Of a DNA stretch of 8,844 bases, positions 1 to 5,762 are shown one piece after another. The stretch's first letter is position 1; every line of letters begins with the position of its first letter. Source of the stretch: Bacteroidaceae bacterium (GTDB lineage: Bacteria > Bacteroidota > Bacteroidia > Bacteroidales > Bacteroidaceae); NCBI GenBank assembly GCA_017619585.1, contig JAFZSA010000002.1, positions 1 through 8,844 of the forward strand, written 5' to 3'. Below the pieces are notes generated by a model. The model did no database searches. It saw only the letters and a program-made list of their open reading frames with translations, and was not told where the DNA came from. A program made the position numbers and the translations under genes.

Positions 1-640
1 CCTTGCTCTGGATGAAAGCCTCGTAGGCAGCATCGTAGAAGATTAGCGCATCGTGCTGCAGGGCGTAATCCACCCATGCCTTCAGCTGTTCCTTGTTGAG
101 TGTGGTACCCGTCGGGTTGTTGGGGTAGCACAGATAGATAACGTCCACGTGCTCCTGGGGGAACGCCGGCACAAAGCCGTTCTCTGCCGTACAGGGTAGC
201 TTCACGATGCGACGGCCTGCCATAATGTTTGAATCGACATAGACGGGATAGACGGGATCTGTTACGGCTACCACGCAGTCCTCACTCAGCAGCTCCTGGA
301 AGTTGCCTGTATCGCTCTTGGCACCGTCGCTCACGAATACCTCGTCGGCATCAATGTCTATGCCGCGTGCACGATAGTCGTTCTCTACGATGGCGTTGCG
401 CAGGAAGTCGTAGCCCCTTTCAGGACCGTAACCACGGAAGGTGGCACTCTGTCCCATTTCATCGGCAGCCTTGTGCAGGGCCTCTACCACAGCGGGGCAC
501 AGCGGTTGTGTAACATCGCCTATGCCCAGGCTTATCACCTCCGCCTCGGGGTTCTCAGCCTTGAAGGCCTGCACCTTCTTGGCAATATCTGCGAACAAAT
601 AGTTGCTCGCCAGATTCATATAATGGTCATTAATTTTCAT
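1..640 (-). CDS. dapL: LL-diaminopimelate aminotransferase, N-terminal part (cut by window edge)
   Basis: This PLP-dependent class I/II aminotransferase converts tetrahydrodipicolinate directly to LL-diaminopimelate using glutamate, bypassing the succinylase and acetylase routes; it acts in the cytoplasm. Reading from the ATG complement at 638-640 gives 213 codons before the edge, about half of the usual roughly 410 residues. Visible family features are the N-terminal GIGDVTQPL stretch, [17 protein letters not shown], the [13 protein letters not shown] segment, [11 protein letters not shown], and the cofactor-region [11 protein letters not shown] followed by FYDAAYEAF. The PLP-binding lysine lies outside the window. 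An AAGGA sequence a few bases upstream supports the start. It follows dapF by 36 bases on the same strand, so the two are probably co-transcribed, and DapF acts on its product. The match to DapL rather than a generic aminotransferase rests on the GDVTQP, SDGAK and YPVYVDS motifs. Confidence 0.93.
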   Translation of the reverse strand, partial: MKINDHYMNLASNYLFADIAKKVQAFKAENPEAEVISLGIGDVTQPLCPAVVEALHKAADEMGQSATFRGYGPERGYDFLRNAIVENDYRARGIDIDADEVFVSDGAKSDTGNFQELLSEDCVVAVTDPVYPVYVDSNIMAGRRIVKLPCTAENGFVPAFPQEHVDVIYLCYPNNPTGTTLNKEQLKAWVDYALQHDALIFYDAAYEAFIQSK

Positions 641-676
641 AATCCTTTTTAATTGTCAATAGCGGAAGCAAATTCT

Positions 677-1543
677 TCACTCTTCAATTTCTATCTCTCC
701 CTCAAACACAAACTCCGCCGGCCCTGTCATATAGACATGGTTATCGGCTTCGTTCCATTCTATCTCCAGTTCGCCGCCGTCCATGATGATGCGGCTCTTT
801 CTTCCTGCGCGGTTAGTCTTGCAGGCTGCCACCGCCGTAGCGCAGGCACCTGTTCCGCAGGCTTGGGTTATTCCGCTGCCGCGTTCCCAAACGCGCACTC
901 GGATGCCGTCAGGACGCATTTCGGCAAACTCGATGTTGCAACGTTCAGGAAAAGCGGCATGATTCTCTAATGCCTTTCCTTTCAGCTCCACCTCGTCGGT
1001 GTCGTTGGTAAAGATTACAAAGTGGGGATTCCCCATGCTGACGAACAGGGACCCTCCCCCTTCCCCTCCCTTTAGGGCGGGGAGATCTATAGTTGGGTTA
1101 AAGAGCCTTTCGTCTTCAAAAACAGGCTCTCCCATATCCACGGTTACAGATTCAACAATTTCATTGACAATATGGAGGTGAAGTATCTTAACACCGGACA
1201 GGGTCAATAGTCTTATTGTTGTTTCTTTGTAACCATTCCCATCCATAACAGGGAGGGGCCAGGGGTGGGTCCTTTCATAAAGATACTTGCCTATGCAACG
1301 ACTGGCGTTGCCGCACATCATGGCTTCCGAGCCGTCGGCATTGAAGATGCGCATCGTGAAGTCCGCTTCCGGCATCTTCGAGCGGCCTATCAGCACCAAG
1401 CCGTCCGAGCCTATGCCCTTGTGGCGGTCGCTCCATGCTATGGCTGCTGCTGCGGGGTCTTTAATATTATATAAGGTAGTGTCAACGTATATGTAATCGT
1501 TGCCTGCCCCGTGCATCTTGGTAAAGTGTATCTTTTGTGTCAT
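677..1543 (-). CDS. dapF: Diaminopimelate epimerase, with repeat-derived inserts
   Basis: This cofactor-independent epimerase interconverts LL- and meso-diaminopimelate for peptidoglycan and lysine. At 288 residues it is somewhat longer than the usual 260-280. It begins [20 protein letters not shown], the family N-terminal substrate-binding signature. The two catalytic cysteines are Cys77 in MMCGNASRC and Cys229 in [14 protein letters not shown] (171-174), PERCNIEF (199-206) and ERGSG (220-224) are also present, so the active site looks intact. Residues 91-103 ([13 protein letters not shown]) and 154-165 ([12 protein letters not shown]) are encoded by two copies of a dispersed C/G-rich repeat, in opposite orientations. 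Both fall away from the catalytic motifs and keep the frame. The first lengthens the segment between YLYE and TIRLLTLSG by roughly nine residues compared with the E. coli enzyme as I recall it. A TAACTTTG promoter lies about 50 bases upstream. dapL follows after 36 bases. Confidence 0.95.
   Translation of the reverse strand: MTQKIHFTKMHGAGNDYIYVDTTLYNIKDPAAAAIAWSDRHKGIGSDGLVLIGRSKMPEADFTMRIFNADGSEAMMCGNASRCIGKYLYERTHPWPLPVMDGNGYKETTIRLLTLSGVKILHLHIVNEIVESVTVDMGEPVFEDERLFNPTIDLPALKGGEGGGSLFVSMGNPHFVIFTNDTDEVELKGKALENHAAFPERCNIEFAEMRPDGIRVRVWERGSGITQACGTGACATAVAACKTNRAGRKSRIIMDGGELEIEWNEADNHVYMTGPAEFVFEGEIEIEE
1049..1084 (+). repeat. C/G-rich dispersed repeat, copy A (inside dapF)
   Basis: On the plus strand the unit starts GGACCCTCCCCC, continues TTCCCCTCCC and ends TTTAGGGCGGGGAG. 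By eye it matches the reverse complement of the copy at 3328-3363 at about 30 of 36 positions. It lies wholly within dapF, antisense to the gene, and supplies residues 154-165. On the dapF sense strand, 1070-1052 reads as four G runs (3, 4, 5, 3) separated by 1-2 bases, which fits the G-quadruplex pattern. Confidence 0.8.
1236..1272 (-). repeat. C/G-rich dispersed repeat, copy B (inside dapF)
   Basis: On the minus strand this copy begins GGACCCACCCC, continues TGGCCCCTCCCTG and ends TTATGGATGGGAA. By eye about 30 of 37 positions match copy D. It is inverted relative to copy A and lies 151 bases from it. Read in the dapF frame it gives residues 91-103. Its plus strand, 1251-1269, carries four G runs, here on the strand opposite the dapF message. 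The 151 bases between copies A and B are ordinary dapF sequence, so these are two separate insertions and not the ends of one element. Confidence 0.75.
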
Positions 1544-1592
1544 ATTGACTGGTTTATAGCGTTTGCGCTTTCTATTCGTAGCAAAGCCGCCG

Positions 1593-1624
1593 CAAAGTTA
1601 ATACATTTTGTTATTCCGGACAAG
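1593..1624 (-). promoter_or_regulatory. Probable promoter of dapF-dapL
   Basis: On the minus strand, TAACTTTG (complement of 1593-1600) fits the Bacteroidota -7 box TAnnTTTG. A CTTG (complement of 1621-1624) lies 20 bases upstream, one mismatch from the TTTG -33 box at the expected spacing. Transcription would begin near 1586, giving a leader of roughly 40 bases with no ATG before the dapF start. Confidence 0.6.
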
Positions 1625-1702
1625 CATTTTGTCTAAATTTGGTAACTTTTCTCTTGTTTTTCTTGACATAAAGCAAGGCAAACGCATTATATTTTATCTG
1701 AT

Positions 1703-1737
1703 TTTGGTAGGAGGTACAGCTTTATTTTGTACCTTTG
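1703..1737 (+). promoter_or_regulatory. Probable promoter of the DUF1295 gene
   Basis: TACCTTTG at 1730-1737 is an exact TAnnTTTG -7 box. The nearest TTTG (1703-1706) is 23 bases upstream, slightly longer than the usual 19-21, so the -33 assignment is weak. The predicted start of transcription is near 1743, about 38 bases before the gene. Confidence 0.5.
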
Positions 1738-1748
1738 CGGAAGTGGAA

Positions 1749-1781
1749 ATGAAAGAATGCAAAAATGAAATAATGAAATAA
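1749..1781 (+). other. Short upstream reading frame ending on the next start codon
   Basis: An ATG at 1749 opens a ten-codon frame (MKECKNEIMK) whose TAA shares its last base with the ATG of the next gene at 1781 (TAATG). The leader also holds an 8-base tandem ATGAAATA, so ATGs recur at 1765, 1773 and 1781, the first two opening two-codon frames. Translation of the frame is unproven and A/T-rich leaders produce such frames by chance, but the overlap geometry would permit translational coupling. Confidence 0.25.
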
Positions 1782-2632
1782 TGAAAATTGGATTATCCAG
1801 AAGTCTTAGCTTTGTGATCATAGCTGTTGTTTACCTGCTGGCAATGGTGGTGGGGTGTGTTGTCTTTGTAGCTTTGCAATCCGGCGTGCAGGAGTTGTGG
1901 GCTTTGCTGGCAGCTGATGTGGTGGCTACCATTGTGGTGTGGGGCTTTGGCTTGCTGTTCAGGAATGTGTCGGTTTACGACCCGTACTGGAGTGTGGCAC
2001 CACCCCTGATGTTCACGGCATGGGCTATCTATAAGGGGGTATTCATGCTGCCGGTGGTGTTGCTGCTGGTGGCTGTGTGGTGCTGGGGAGCCCGTCTGAC
2101 GGGTAACTGGGCCTATACGTTCCGCGGGATGGGGTACGAGGATTGGCGCTATACACGCTACCGCGAGTCGCAACCGCCCCTGCTGTTCCACTTGACGAAT
2201 TTCCTGGGTCTGAATATGATGCCTACCGTGCTGGTGTTCTTTGCCATGCTGCCGGGGTGGAAACTGTTTGGCGGTGCCGAGTACAACGGTATTGTGCTGT
2301 GGTGCGGCTTCCTGATAAGCATAGCGGCGGCTACCATTCAGCTGGTTGCCGATACGCAGATACATAGGTTCCGTAATGCGCATCCCGGTCAGTACTGCAA
2401 TGTGGGCCTGTGGCGTAAGGGCAGGCATCCCAATTACTTTGGCGAGATGCTGATGTGGTGGGGTGTCTGGGTGATGTATGCCTCAGGGGGAGGCCTTGAC
2501 TGGTGCATCCTGTGCCCTGTGGCAATGAGTGCCCTCTTCCTGCTGGTGAGCATTCCCATGATGGAGCGGCGGCAACGGAAGAACAAACCCGGCTATGAGG
2601 AATACCGGAAACGTACCAGAATGTTGATATAA
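1781..2632 (+). CDS. DUF1295 integral membrane protein (steroid 5-alpha-reductase-like fold)
   Basis: This 283-residue protein has about seven hydrophobic segments, roughly at 9-31, 38-59, 70-84, 87-104, 144-157, 170-188 and 236-259. The family signatures are RNVSVYDPYWSVAPP (61-75), the lysine- and histidine-containing loop near the C-terminus GLWRKGRHPNYFGEM (209-223), and the closing GYEEYRKRT (271-279). This architecture belongs to DUF1295, related to the C-terminal domain of 3-oxo-5-alpha-steroid 4-dehydrogenases and to isoprenylcysteine methyltransferases. Those relatives bind NADPH or S-adenosylmethionine in the loop region, but the bacterial members' substrate is generally unknown and nothing here reveals it. 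The ATG at 1781 follows a run of alternative ATGs, and no clear Shine-Dalgarno is seen. It is transcribed alone, from its own promoter to its own terminator, divergently from dapF. Confidence 0.88.
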   Translation: MKIGLSRSLSFVIIAVVYLLAMVVGCVVFVALQSGVQELWALLAADVVATIVVWGFGLLFRNVSVYDPYWSVAPPLMFTAWAIYKGVFMLPVVLLLVAVWCWGARLTGNWAYTFRGMGYEDWRYTRYRESQPPLLFHLTNFLGLNMMPTVLVFFAMLPGWKLFGGAEYNGIVLWCGFLISIAAATIQLVADTQIHRFRNAHPGQYCNVGLWRKGRHPNYFGEMLMWWGVWVMYASGGGLDWCILCPVAMSALFLLVSIPMMERRQRKNKPGYEEYRKRTRMLI

Positions 2633-2639
2633 GAGGAAA

Positions 2640-2666
2640 AGAGGGCCCGAAGCTCTCTTTTTTTTT
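2640..2666 (+). terminator. Intrinsic terminator after the DUF1295 gene
   Basis: AGAGGGC (2640-2646) pairs with GCTCTCT (2652-2658) through six Watson-Crick pairs and one G-U pair around the loop CCGAA. A run of nine T (2658-2666) follows. It sits eight bases after the stop codon and separates this gene from the P-II operon. Confidence 0.88.
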
Positions 2667-2675
2667 ATCCATACG

Positions 2676-2722
2676 CTGCATCCTTTTGCAGCCCGATTTG
2701 GTGTTTTGGTTGCAAAATGCAA
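2676..2722. other. Two small hairpins between terminator and P-II promoter
   Basis: CTGCA (2676-2680) pairs with TGCAG (2687-2691), and TTGCA (2710-2714) pairs with TGCAA (2718-2722) around AAA. They lie after the terminator and before the next promoter. No function can be assigned and chance is a fair explanation. I see nothing else in 2667-2792. Confidence 0.25.
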
Positions 2723-2792
2723 GGTGGTATGGTTATATTTCTTGATTTATGTCAACAAAAAGTATTTGCAACAATACAAAAAGCAAGTAATA

Positions 2793-2825
2793 TTTGCAGA
2801 ATAGTTACAAAAAGCTATACCTTTG
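2793..2825 (+). promoter_or_regulatory. Promoter of the P-II / Amt operon
   Basis: TTTG (2793-2796), a 21-base spacer and TACCTTTG (2818-2825) together fit the Bacteroidota -33/-7 consensus. Transcription would start near 2832, leaving a leader of about 50 bases that includes an ATG-TGA start-stop pair (2842-2847) and an AAGG just before the P-II ATG. No nitrogen-regulator operator could be recognised. Confidence 0.75.
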
Positions 2826-2880
2826 CATCGAAATCATTGCAATGTGACAATAGGACGCTCATTAATTAACACTTTAAGGT

Positions 2881-3228
2881 ATGAAAAAGATTGAAGCAAT
2901 TATCCGAAAGACGAAGTTTGAGGATGTGAAGGAAGCATTGCTCAGCTCGGACATCGACTGGTTTGAGTATCACGACGTACACGGCATTGGCCAGAGCCGA
3001 CAGGAACGCATCTATCGTGGCGTGCAGTACTCTACGGATGTCATAGAGCGCGTGGCAATAACCATTGTCTGCCGCGACCAGTTCCTGGAGCCTACCATCA
3101 AGGTTATCATAGAAACGGCACACACGGGCGAGGTTGGCGACGGTCGCATCTTCGTGAGCGAAATGATTGACACATGGAGCATCCGTACGGGTGAGCATGG
3201 TGACACGGTGCTGAGAGATAAGAAGTAA
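2881..3228 (+). CDS. glnB: P-II family nitrogen regulatory protein
   Basis: This 115-residue cytoplasmic sensor would form a trimer that binds ATP/ADP and 2-oxoglutarate and controls partners such as the Amt channel and glutamine synthetase. It starts MKKIEAIIRKTKFEDVKEAL, typical of the family. The T-loop holds YRGVQY (Tyr45, Tyr50), whose second tyrosine aligns with the uridylylated Tyr51 of E. coli GlnB. The C-terminal signature TGEVGDGRIF is intact and is followed by SIRTGE, the nucleotide-binding arginine region. The T-loop is one residue shorter than in E. coli (GIGQSRQERIYRG). The best placement keeps the 2-oxoglutarate-contacting glutamine as Gln38 and puts Arg57 where E. coli has Lys58. 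Whether it is modified cannot be told. It has its own promoter and precedes amt by 141 bases, the usual P-II/Amt partnership, which argues for a GlnK-like role. Confidence 0.93.
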   Translation: MKKIEAIIRKTKFEDVKEALLSSDIDWFEYHDVHGIGQSRQERIYRGVQYSTDVIERVAITIVCRDQFLEPTIKVIIETAHTGEVGDGRIFVSEMIDTWSIRTGEHGDTVLRDKK

Positions 3229-3230
3229 GA

Positions 3231-3264
3231 AGACCCTCTCCCCGCTCCCCCTCTATGGGGAGGG
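3231..3264 (+). repeat. C/G-rich dispersed repeat, copy C (after glnB)
   Basis: This copy starts AGACCCTCTCCCC two bases after the glnB stop codon, continues GCTCCCCCTCTATG and ends GGGAGGG. It resembles copy D in inverted orientation, with one or two small gaps. CTCC-type and GGAG-type segments around TATG within the unit can form a short hairpin. On its G-rich (minus) strand only three clean G runs are spaced for a quadruplex, so the motif is weaker than in the other copies. Confidence 0.75.
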
Positions 3265-3327
3265 CCTTTATAAGATTCAATTCATTAACATTAAAAGAAT
3301 GACCCTATAGCTCTCAGGCGTCAATCG

Positions 3328-3363
3328 CTCCCCTCCATAGAGGGAGGGGATGGGGGTGGGTCT
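3328..3363 (-). repeat. C/G-rich dispersed repeat, copy D (amt leader)
   Basis: On the minus strand the unit reads AGACCCACCCCC, then ATCCCCTCCCTC, then TATGGAGGGGAG. It is inverted relative to copy C, 63 bases away, so the two could pair in the glnB-amt transcript. Internally CCCCTCC (3330-3336) can pair with GGAGGGG (3343-3349). On the plus strand 3342-3360 is GGGAGGGGATGGGGGTGGG, four G runs with loops of 1, 2 and 1 bases. It ends only nine bases before the amt ATG, so it overlaps the place of the ribosome binding site. Confidence 0.8.
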
Positions 3364-3369
3364 TTTATT

Positions 3370-4626
3370 ATGGATACTTTATCATTATCACTAGATACTG
3401 TATGGATGTTGTTGGCTGCTATGTTGGTATTCTTTATGCAGCCGGGCTTTGCGCTGTGCGAGGCAGGTTTTACACGCAGTAAGAATACGGCAAACATCCT
3501 GTTCAAGAACTTTGTCGACTTTATGTTCGGCTCTTTGTTGTTCTGGTTTGTAGGCTTTGGCCTGATGTTCGGAAGCGATGCGCTGGGAGGCTTCGTTGGT
3601 TTGCCTAACTGGGGCGACCTCTCCTTCTACAAGGGCGATCTGCCCGTTGAGGGTTTCCTCATCTTCGAGACCGTCTTCTGCGCGACCTCTGCCACTATCG
3701 TCAGCGGTGCCATGGCAGAGCGCACCAAGTTCTCGATGTACGTTATTTACAGCGCCATGATCTCGCTGTTCATCTACCCCATAGAGGGTCACTGGACGTG
3801 GGGCGGCGGATGGCTCTGCAACGATGCTGTCGACAGCTTTATGATGACAACCTTCGGCGACACCTTCCATGACTTTGCCGGTTCTGCCATCGTTCACAGC
3901 GTGGGTGGTGTCTTGGCTCTGATAGGTGCTTTGGCGCTGGGTGCCCGTCGTGGCAAGTACGGCAAGGACGGTAAGAGTCGTGCTATCCCCGGTCACTCTC
4001 TGACAATGGCTGCCCTGGGTGTGTTCATCCTGTGGTTCGGCTGGTTCGGTTTCAACCCCGGCTCTCAGTTGGCTGCCTCTGGCGAGGTGAACCGCATAGC
4101 CATCAGTCATGTATTCCTGACAACTAACCTGGCTGCTGCTGCCGGTGGTGTGGCAACAATGTTCCTGACCTGGCTCAAATATAAGAAACCCTCTTTCTCT
4201 CTGACATTGAACGGCGTGCTGGCAGGCCTTGTAGGTATCACAGCCGGTTGCGACCTGGTATCTCCCGTAGGTGCCGTTATCATCGGCCTTATCTGCGGTA
4301 CGGTACTGGTATTCGCCATCGAGTTCATAGATCATGTACTGCACATCGATGACCCCGTTGGTGCCAGCTCTGTTCACGGTGTCTGCGGTATCCTGGGAAC
4401 CTTGTTGACAGGTCTGCTCTCTACCAGCAACGGTGCTCTGTATGGACATGGATGGGGCTTCTTCGGAGCCGAACTGTTCGGTATCCTCATCATTGACCTC
4501 TGGGCAGCTGCTTGCGGTATCATCCTCTTCTATACTATCAAGAAGGTTCATGGCTTGCGTGTTCCCGCCCGCATCGAGGATGAAGGTCTGGATATCTACG
4601 AGCATGGAGAGACTTGCTATAATTAG
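3370..4626 (+). CDS. amt: Ammonium transporter (Amt/AmtB/Rh family)
   Basis: This 418-residue inner membrane channel would form a trimer that takes up ammonium. Family features are numerous: QPGFALCEAGFTRSKN near the N-terminus; FCATSATIVSGAMAER (103-118), whose Phe103 matches a gate phenylalanine; YPIEGHWTWGGGWL (136-149); and DFAGSAIVHSVGG (168-180), with Asp168 and the first pore histidine His176. LWFGWFGFNPGS (221-232) and DPVGASSVHGVCG (328-340), with the second pore histidine His336, complete the twin-histidine conduction site. The cytoplasmic tail EGLDIYEHGETCYN is the conserved segment that P-II proteins contact in related systems. No cleavable signal is evident; the first hydrophobic stretch (11-30) reads as a membrane helix. 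glnB lies 141 bases upstream in the same orientation with no terminator recognised, so co-transcription and P-II gating are likely. The start at 3370 directly follows repeat copy D, which leaves no ordinary Shine-Dalgarno. Confidence 0.97.
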   Translation: MDTLSLSLDTVWMLLAAMLVFFMQPGFALCEAGFTRSKNTANILFKNFVDFMFGSLLFWFVGFGLMFGSDALGGFVGLPNWGDLSFYKGDLPVEGFLIFETVFCATSATIVSGAMAERTKFSMYVIYSAMISLFIYPIEGHWTWGGGWLCNDAVDSFMMTTFGDTFHDFAGSAIVHSVGGVLALIGALALGARRGKYGKDGKSRAIPGHSLTMAALGVFILWFGWFGFNPGSQLAASGEVNRIAISHVFLTTNLAAAAGGVATMFLTWLKYKKPSFSLTLNGVLAGLVGITAGCDLVSPVGAVIIGLICGTVLVFAIEFIDHVLHIDDPVGASSVHGVCGILGTLLTGLLSTSNGALYGHGWGFFGAELFGILIIDLWAAACGIILFYTIKKVHGLRVPARIEDEGLDIYEHGETCYN

Positions 4627-4659
4627 GTCCCTCTAATGTAGAAAAAAACATTAAAAACC

Positions 4660-4785
4660 CCACTCGTGATGGCTGAGGGCGATGCCCTATCGTATTGCCC
4701 CGTTACCATTGTGCCTGAGAGCAAGCTCTCGCACATGGCAACAGACCACTACGGTTTTGTACCAAAACTCAGCCTTCATGAGTGG
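4660..4785. other. Cloverleaf-like folded module 1
   Basis: The outer stem pairs 4660-4677 with 4768-4785, complementary at 16 of 18 positions. Enclosed are GGGC-GAT-GCCC (4677-4687), a long imperfect hairpin 4702-4742 with apex GAGAG-CAAG-CTCTC (4717-4730), and GTTTTG-TAC-CAAAAC (4754-4768). Three arms inside a closing stem give a four-way-junction shape. One base is shared between stem and arm at each side, so not all pairs can form at once. It is not a tRNA: T-loop and anticodon features are absent. The strand that would be transcribed is unknown. Confidence 0.4.
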
Positions 4786-4864
4786 AAAAACCCCGCCCTT
4801 CGGGCTAAAAAACCTATTTTCCCATGAGCTGTTTTTCAGTGGAGCGAAGCGGAACGGTGTTTTT

Positions 4865-4990
4865 CCTCTGGAGATGTCTTAAGTTGCGAAGCAACGTGTG
4901 ATGATGTCAGGGCTTGTGTGTGAGCTTGCTCACAGACACAGAGCCATGACGTCGGCACTGATGCTCGAAGAGCAAAAACATCGGAAGAGG
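4865..4990. other. Cloverleaf-like folded module 2
   Basis: The outer stem pairs CCTCT and GATGT (within 4865-4877) with ACATC and AGAGG (within 4978-4990), interrupted by a three-base internal loop of GGA facing GGA. Enclosed are GTTGC-GAA-GCAAC (4883-4895), a 51-base hairpin 4903-4953 with apical stem TGTGAGC/GCTCACA and few bulges, and TGCTC-GAA-GAGCA (4962-4974). The order of a short arm, a long arm and a short arm repeats that of module 1 with different sequence. T tracts (4993-4997 and 5002-5006) follow the outer stem, as a plus-strand terminator would have. Confidence 0.45.
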
Positions 4991-5051
4991 GGTTTTTATG
5001 GTTTTTGTTAAAAATATCCCCCAATTATTAATCATTTAAAGAAATAATCTT

Positions 5052-5762
5052 ATGAAAACTATATCTAAAAGAGGCTCTATCATCATAGGGCTAGTGACAC
5101 TATTATCAGTATCAATAACCCTTTCTGCACAAGATAAAGTGGAGGCAAATCTGGGCCTTGACCTCGTAAACCAATACATCTGGCGTGGTCAGGATTTGGG
5201 AAATGTATCGTTGCAACCTACCCTTGGCGCATCATGGAAGGGTTTGAGCCTGTCGGCTTGGGGGAGTGTAGGCATCACTCGTGCCGAGGATACCAAGGAG
5301 CTGGATCTGACCCTCAGCTATAGCACTAAGGGCTTTACGGTGGGTTTGACCGACTACTGGTTCTCAGACGGCAGCTACTTCCAGTACAAGGCGCACAAGA
5401 CCACCCATATCTGGGAAGGATACATCGGTTATGACTTCGGGTTCCTCTCTGCTACATGGTACACCAACTTTGCCGGCGATGATGGTAAGAACAACAGCCT
5501 GAAGCGTGCCTACAGCAGCTATCTGGAGTTGATTGCCCCCTTCACCCTGGCAGGTCTCGACTGGGAAGGTAGCGTAGGCATTGTGCCCTGGGCGACTACC
5601 TCATACGGTACCACCGGCTTTGCCTGCACCAATGTAGGACTGAAGGCCACCAAGGATTTTCTTATTAAGGAGAAGTACCACCTCCCCGTCTTTGTGGGTC
5701 TCAATGCCAACCCCGACAGCGGCAAGGTTTATATGCTCTGCGGCGTAGGATTCAGTCTTTAG
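5052..5762 (+). CDS. TorF/Gcw_chp-type putative outer membrane porin
   Basis: This 236-residue protein has an N-terminal signal peptide (basic MKTISKRGS, hydrophobic 9-24, likely cut near SAQ at 25-27). The mature part alternates polar and hydrophobic residues as an outer membrane beta-barrel does. QYIWRGQDLG (41-50), the SLQPTLGASWKGLSLSAWGS stretch (53-72), ELDLTLSY (83-90), VGLTDYWF (97-104), and EGYIGYDFGFLSATWYTNFAG (122-142) are characteristic of the Gcw_chp/TorF putative porin family. Its substrate is not established. It follows amt on the same strand after a 425-base folded element, and I recall members of this family lying beside P-II/amt genes in other bacteria, so a role in nitrogen-linked permeation is a reasonable inference. 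The T tracts at the end of the folded element may mean it has its own promoter, which I could not identify. Its stop codon overlaps the end of the converging GH8 gene. Confidence 0.8.
   Translation: MKTISKRGSIIIGLVTLLSVSITLSAQDKVEANLGLDLVNQYIWRGQDLGNVSLQPTLGASWKGLSLSAWGSVGITRAEDTKELDLTLSYSTKGFTVGLTDYWFSDGSYFQYKAHKTTHIWEGYIGYDFGFLSATWYTNFAGDDGKNNSLKRAYSSYLELIAPFTLAGLDWEGSVGIVPWATTSYGTTGFACTNVGLKATKDFLIKEKYHLPVFVGLNANPDSGKVYMLCGVGFSL

Larger units (their letters stand above)
4641..5009. repeat. Non-coding element with terminal inverted repeats
   Basis: Most of the 425-base gap between amt and the barrel gene is taken up by this stretch. Its ends, 4641-4661 and 4989-5009, are inverted repeats matching at 17 of 21 positions by eye, with an uninterrupted core of TAAAAACCCC (4652-4661) and GGGGTTTTTA (4989-4998). 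No target-site duplication is obvious outside them. The interior is dense in hairpins and falls into two modules listed separately, joined by 4786-4864. That linker holds GCCC-TTC-GGGC (4795-4805) and GC-GAA-GC (4844-4850), plus another AAAAACCCC (4786-4794). No convincing protein is encoded. It could be a non-autonomous transposon remnant, a palindromic dispersed repeat, or a structured RNA locus. A weak stem, TAATGT (4634-4639) with ACATTA (4648-4653), overlaps the left end. 5010-5051 is A/T-rich with no recognisable promoter box. Confidence 0.6.

Noticed and set aside
1049..1272. A single 224-base transposon with copies A and B as terminal repeats
   Set aside because: The interior encodes conserved dapF sequence (TIRLLTLSG through VDMGEP), so the two copies must be separate insertions.
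1793..2428. 211-codon open frame antisense to the DUF1295 gene
   Set aside because: Its His/Gln-rich translation is complementary to hydrophobic membrane codons; it has no start signals or family resemblance.
2826..2880. Riboswitch or attenuator in the P-II leader
   Set aside because: About 50 bases with only a four-pair hairpin and no T-tract terminator; too little structure to support one.
3391..4605. Long open frame (404 codons) antisense to amt
   Set aside because: It mirrors the codon pattern of the strongly supported amt gene, has low-complexity Gln/Thr/Glu-rich translation with no family motif, and lacks its own promoter.
4865..4990. Degenerate tRNA or tmRNA
   Set aside because: The cloverleaf shape is superficial. 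There is no TTCGA T-loop, no seven-base acceptor stem with CCA, and the long arm is far too large.
4682..5024. Small open frames on both strands within the folded element (4682-4882 plus, 4836-5024 minus)
   Set aside because: They run through the hairpins, have no ribosome binding site or known domain, and the inverted-repeat structure explains the sequence better.
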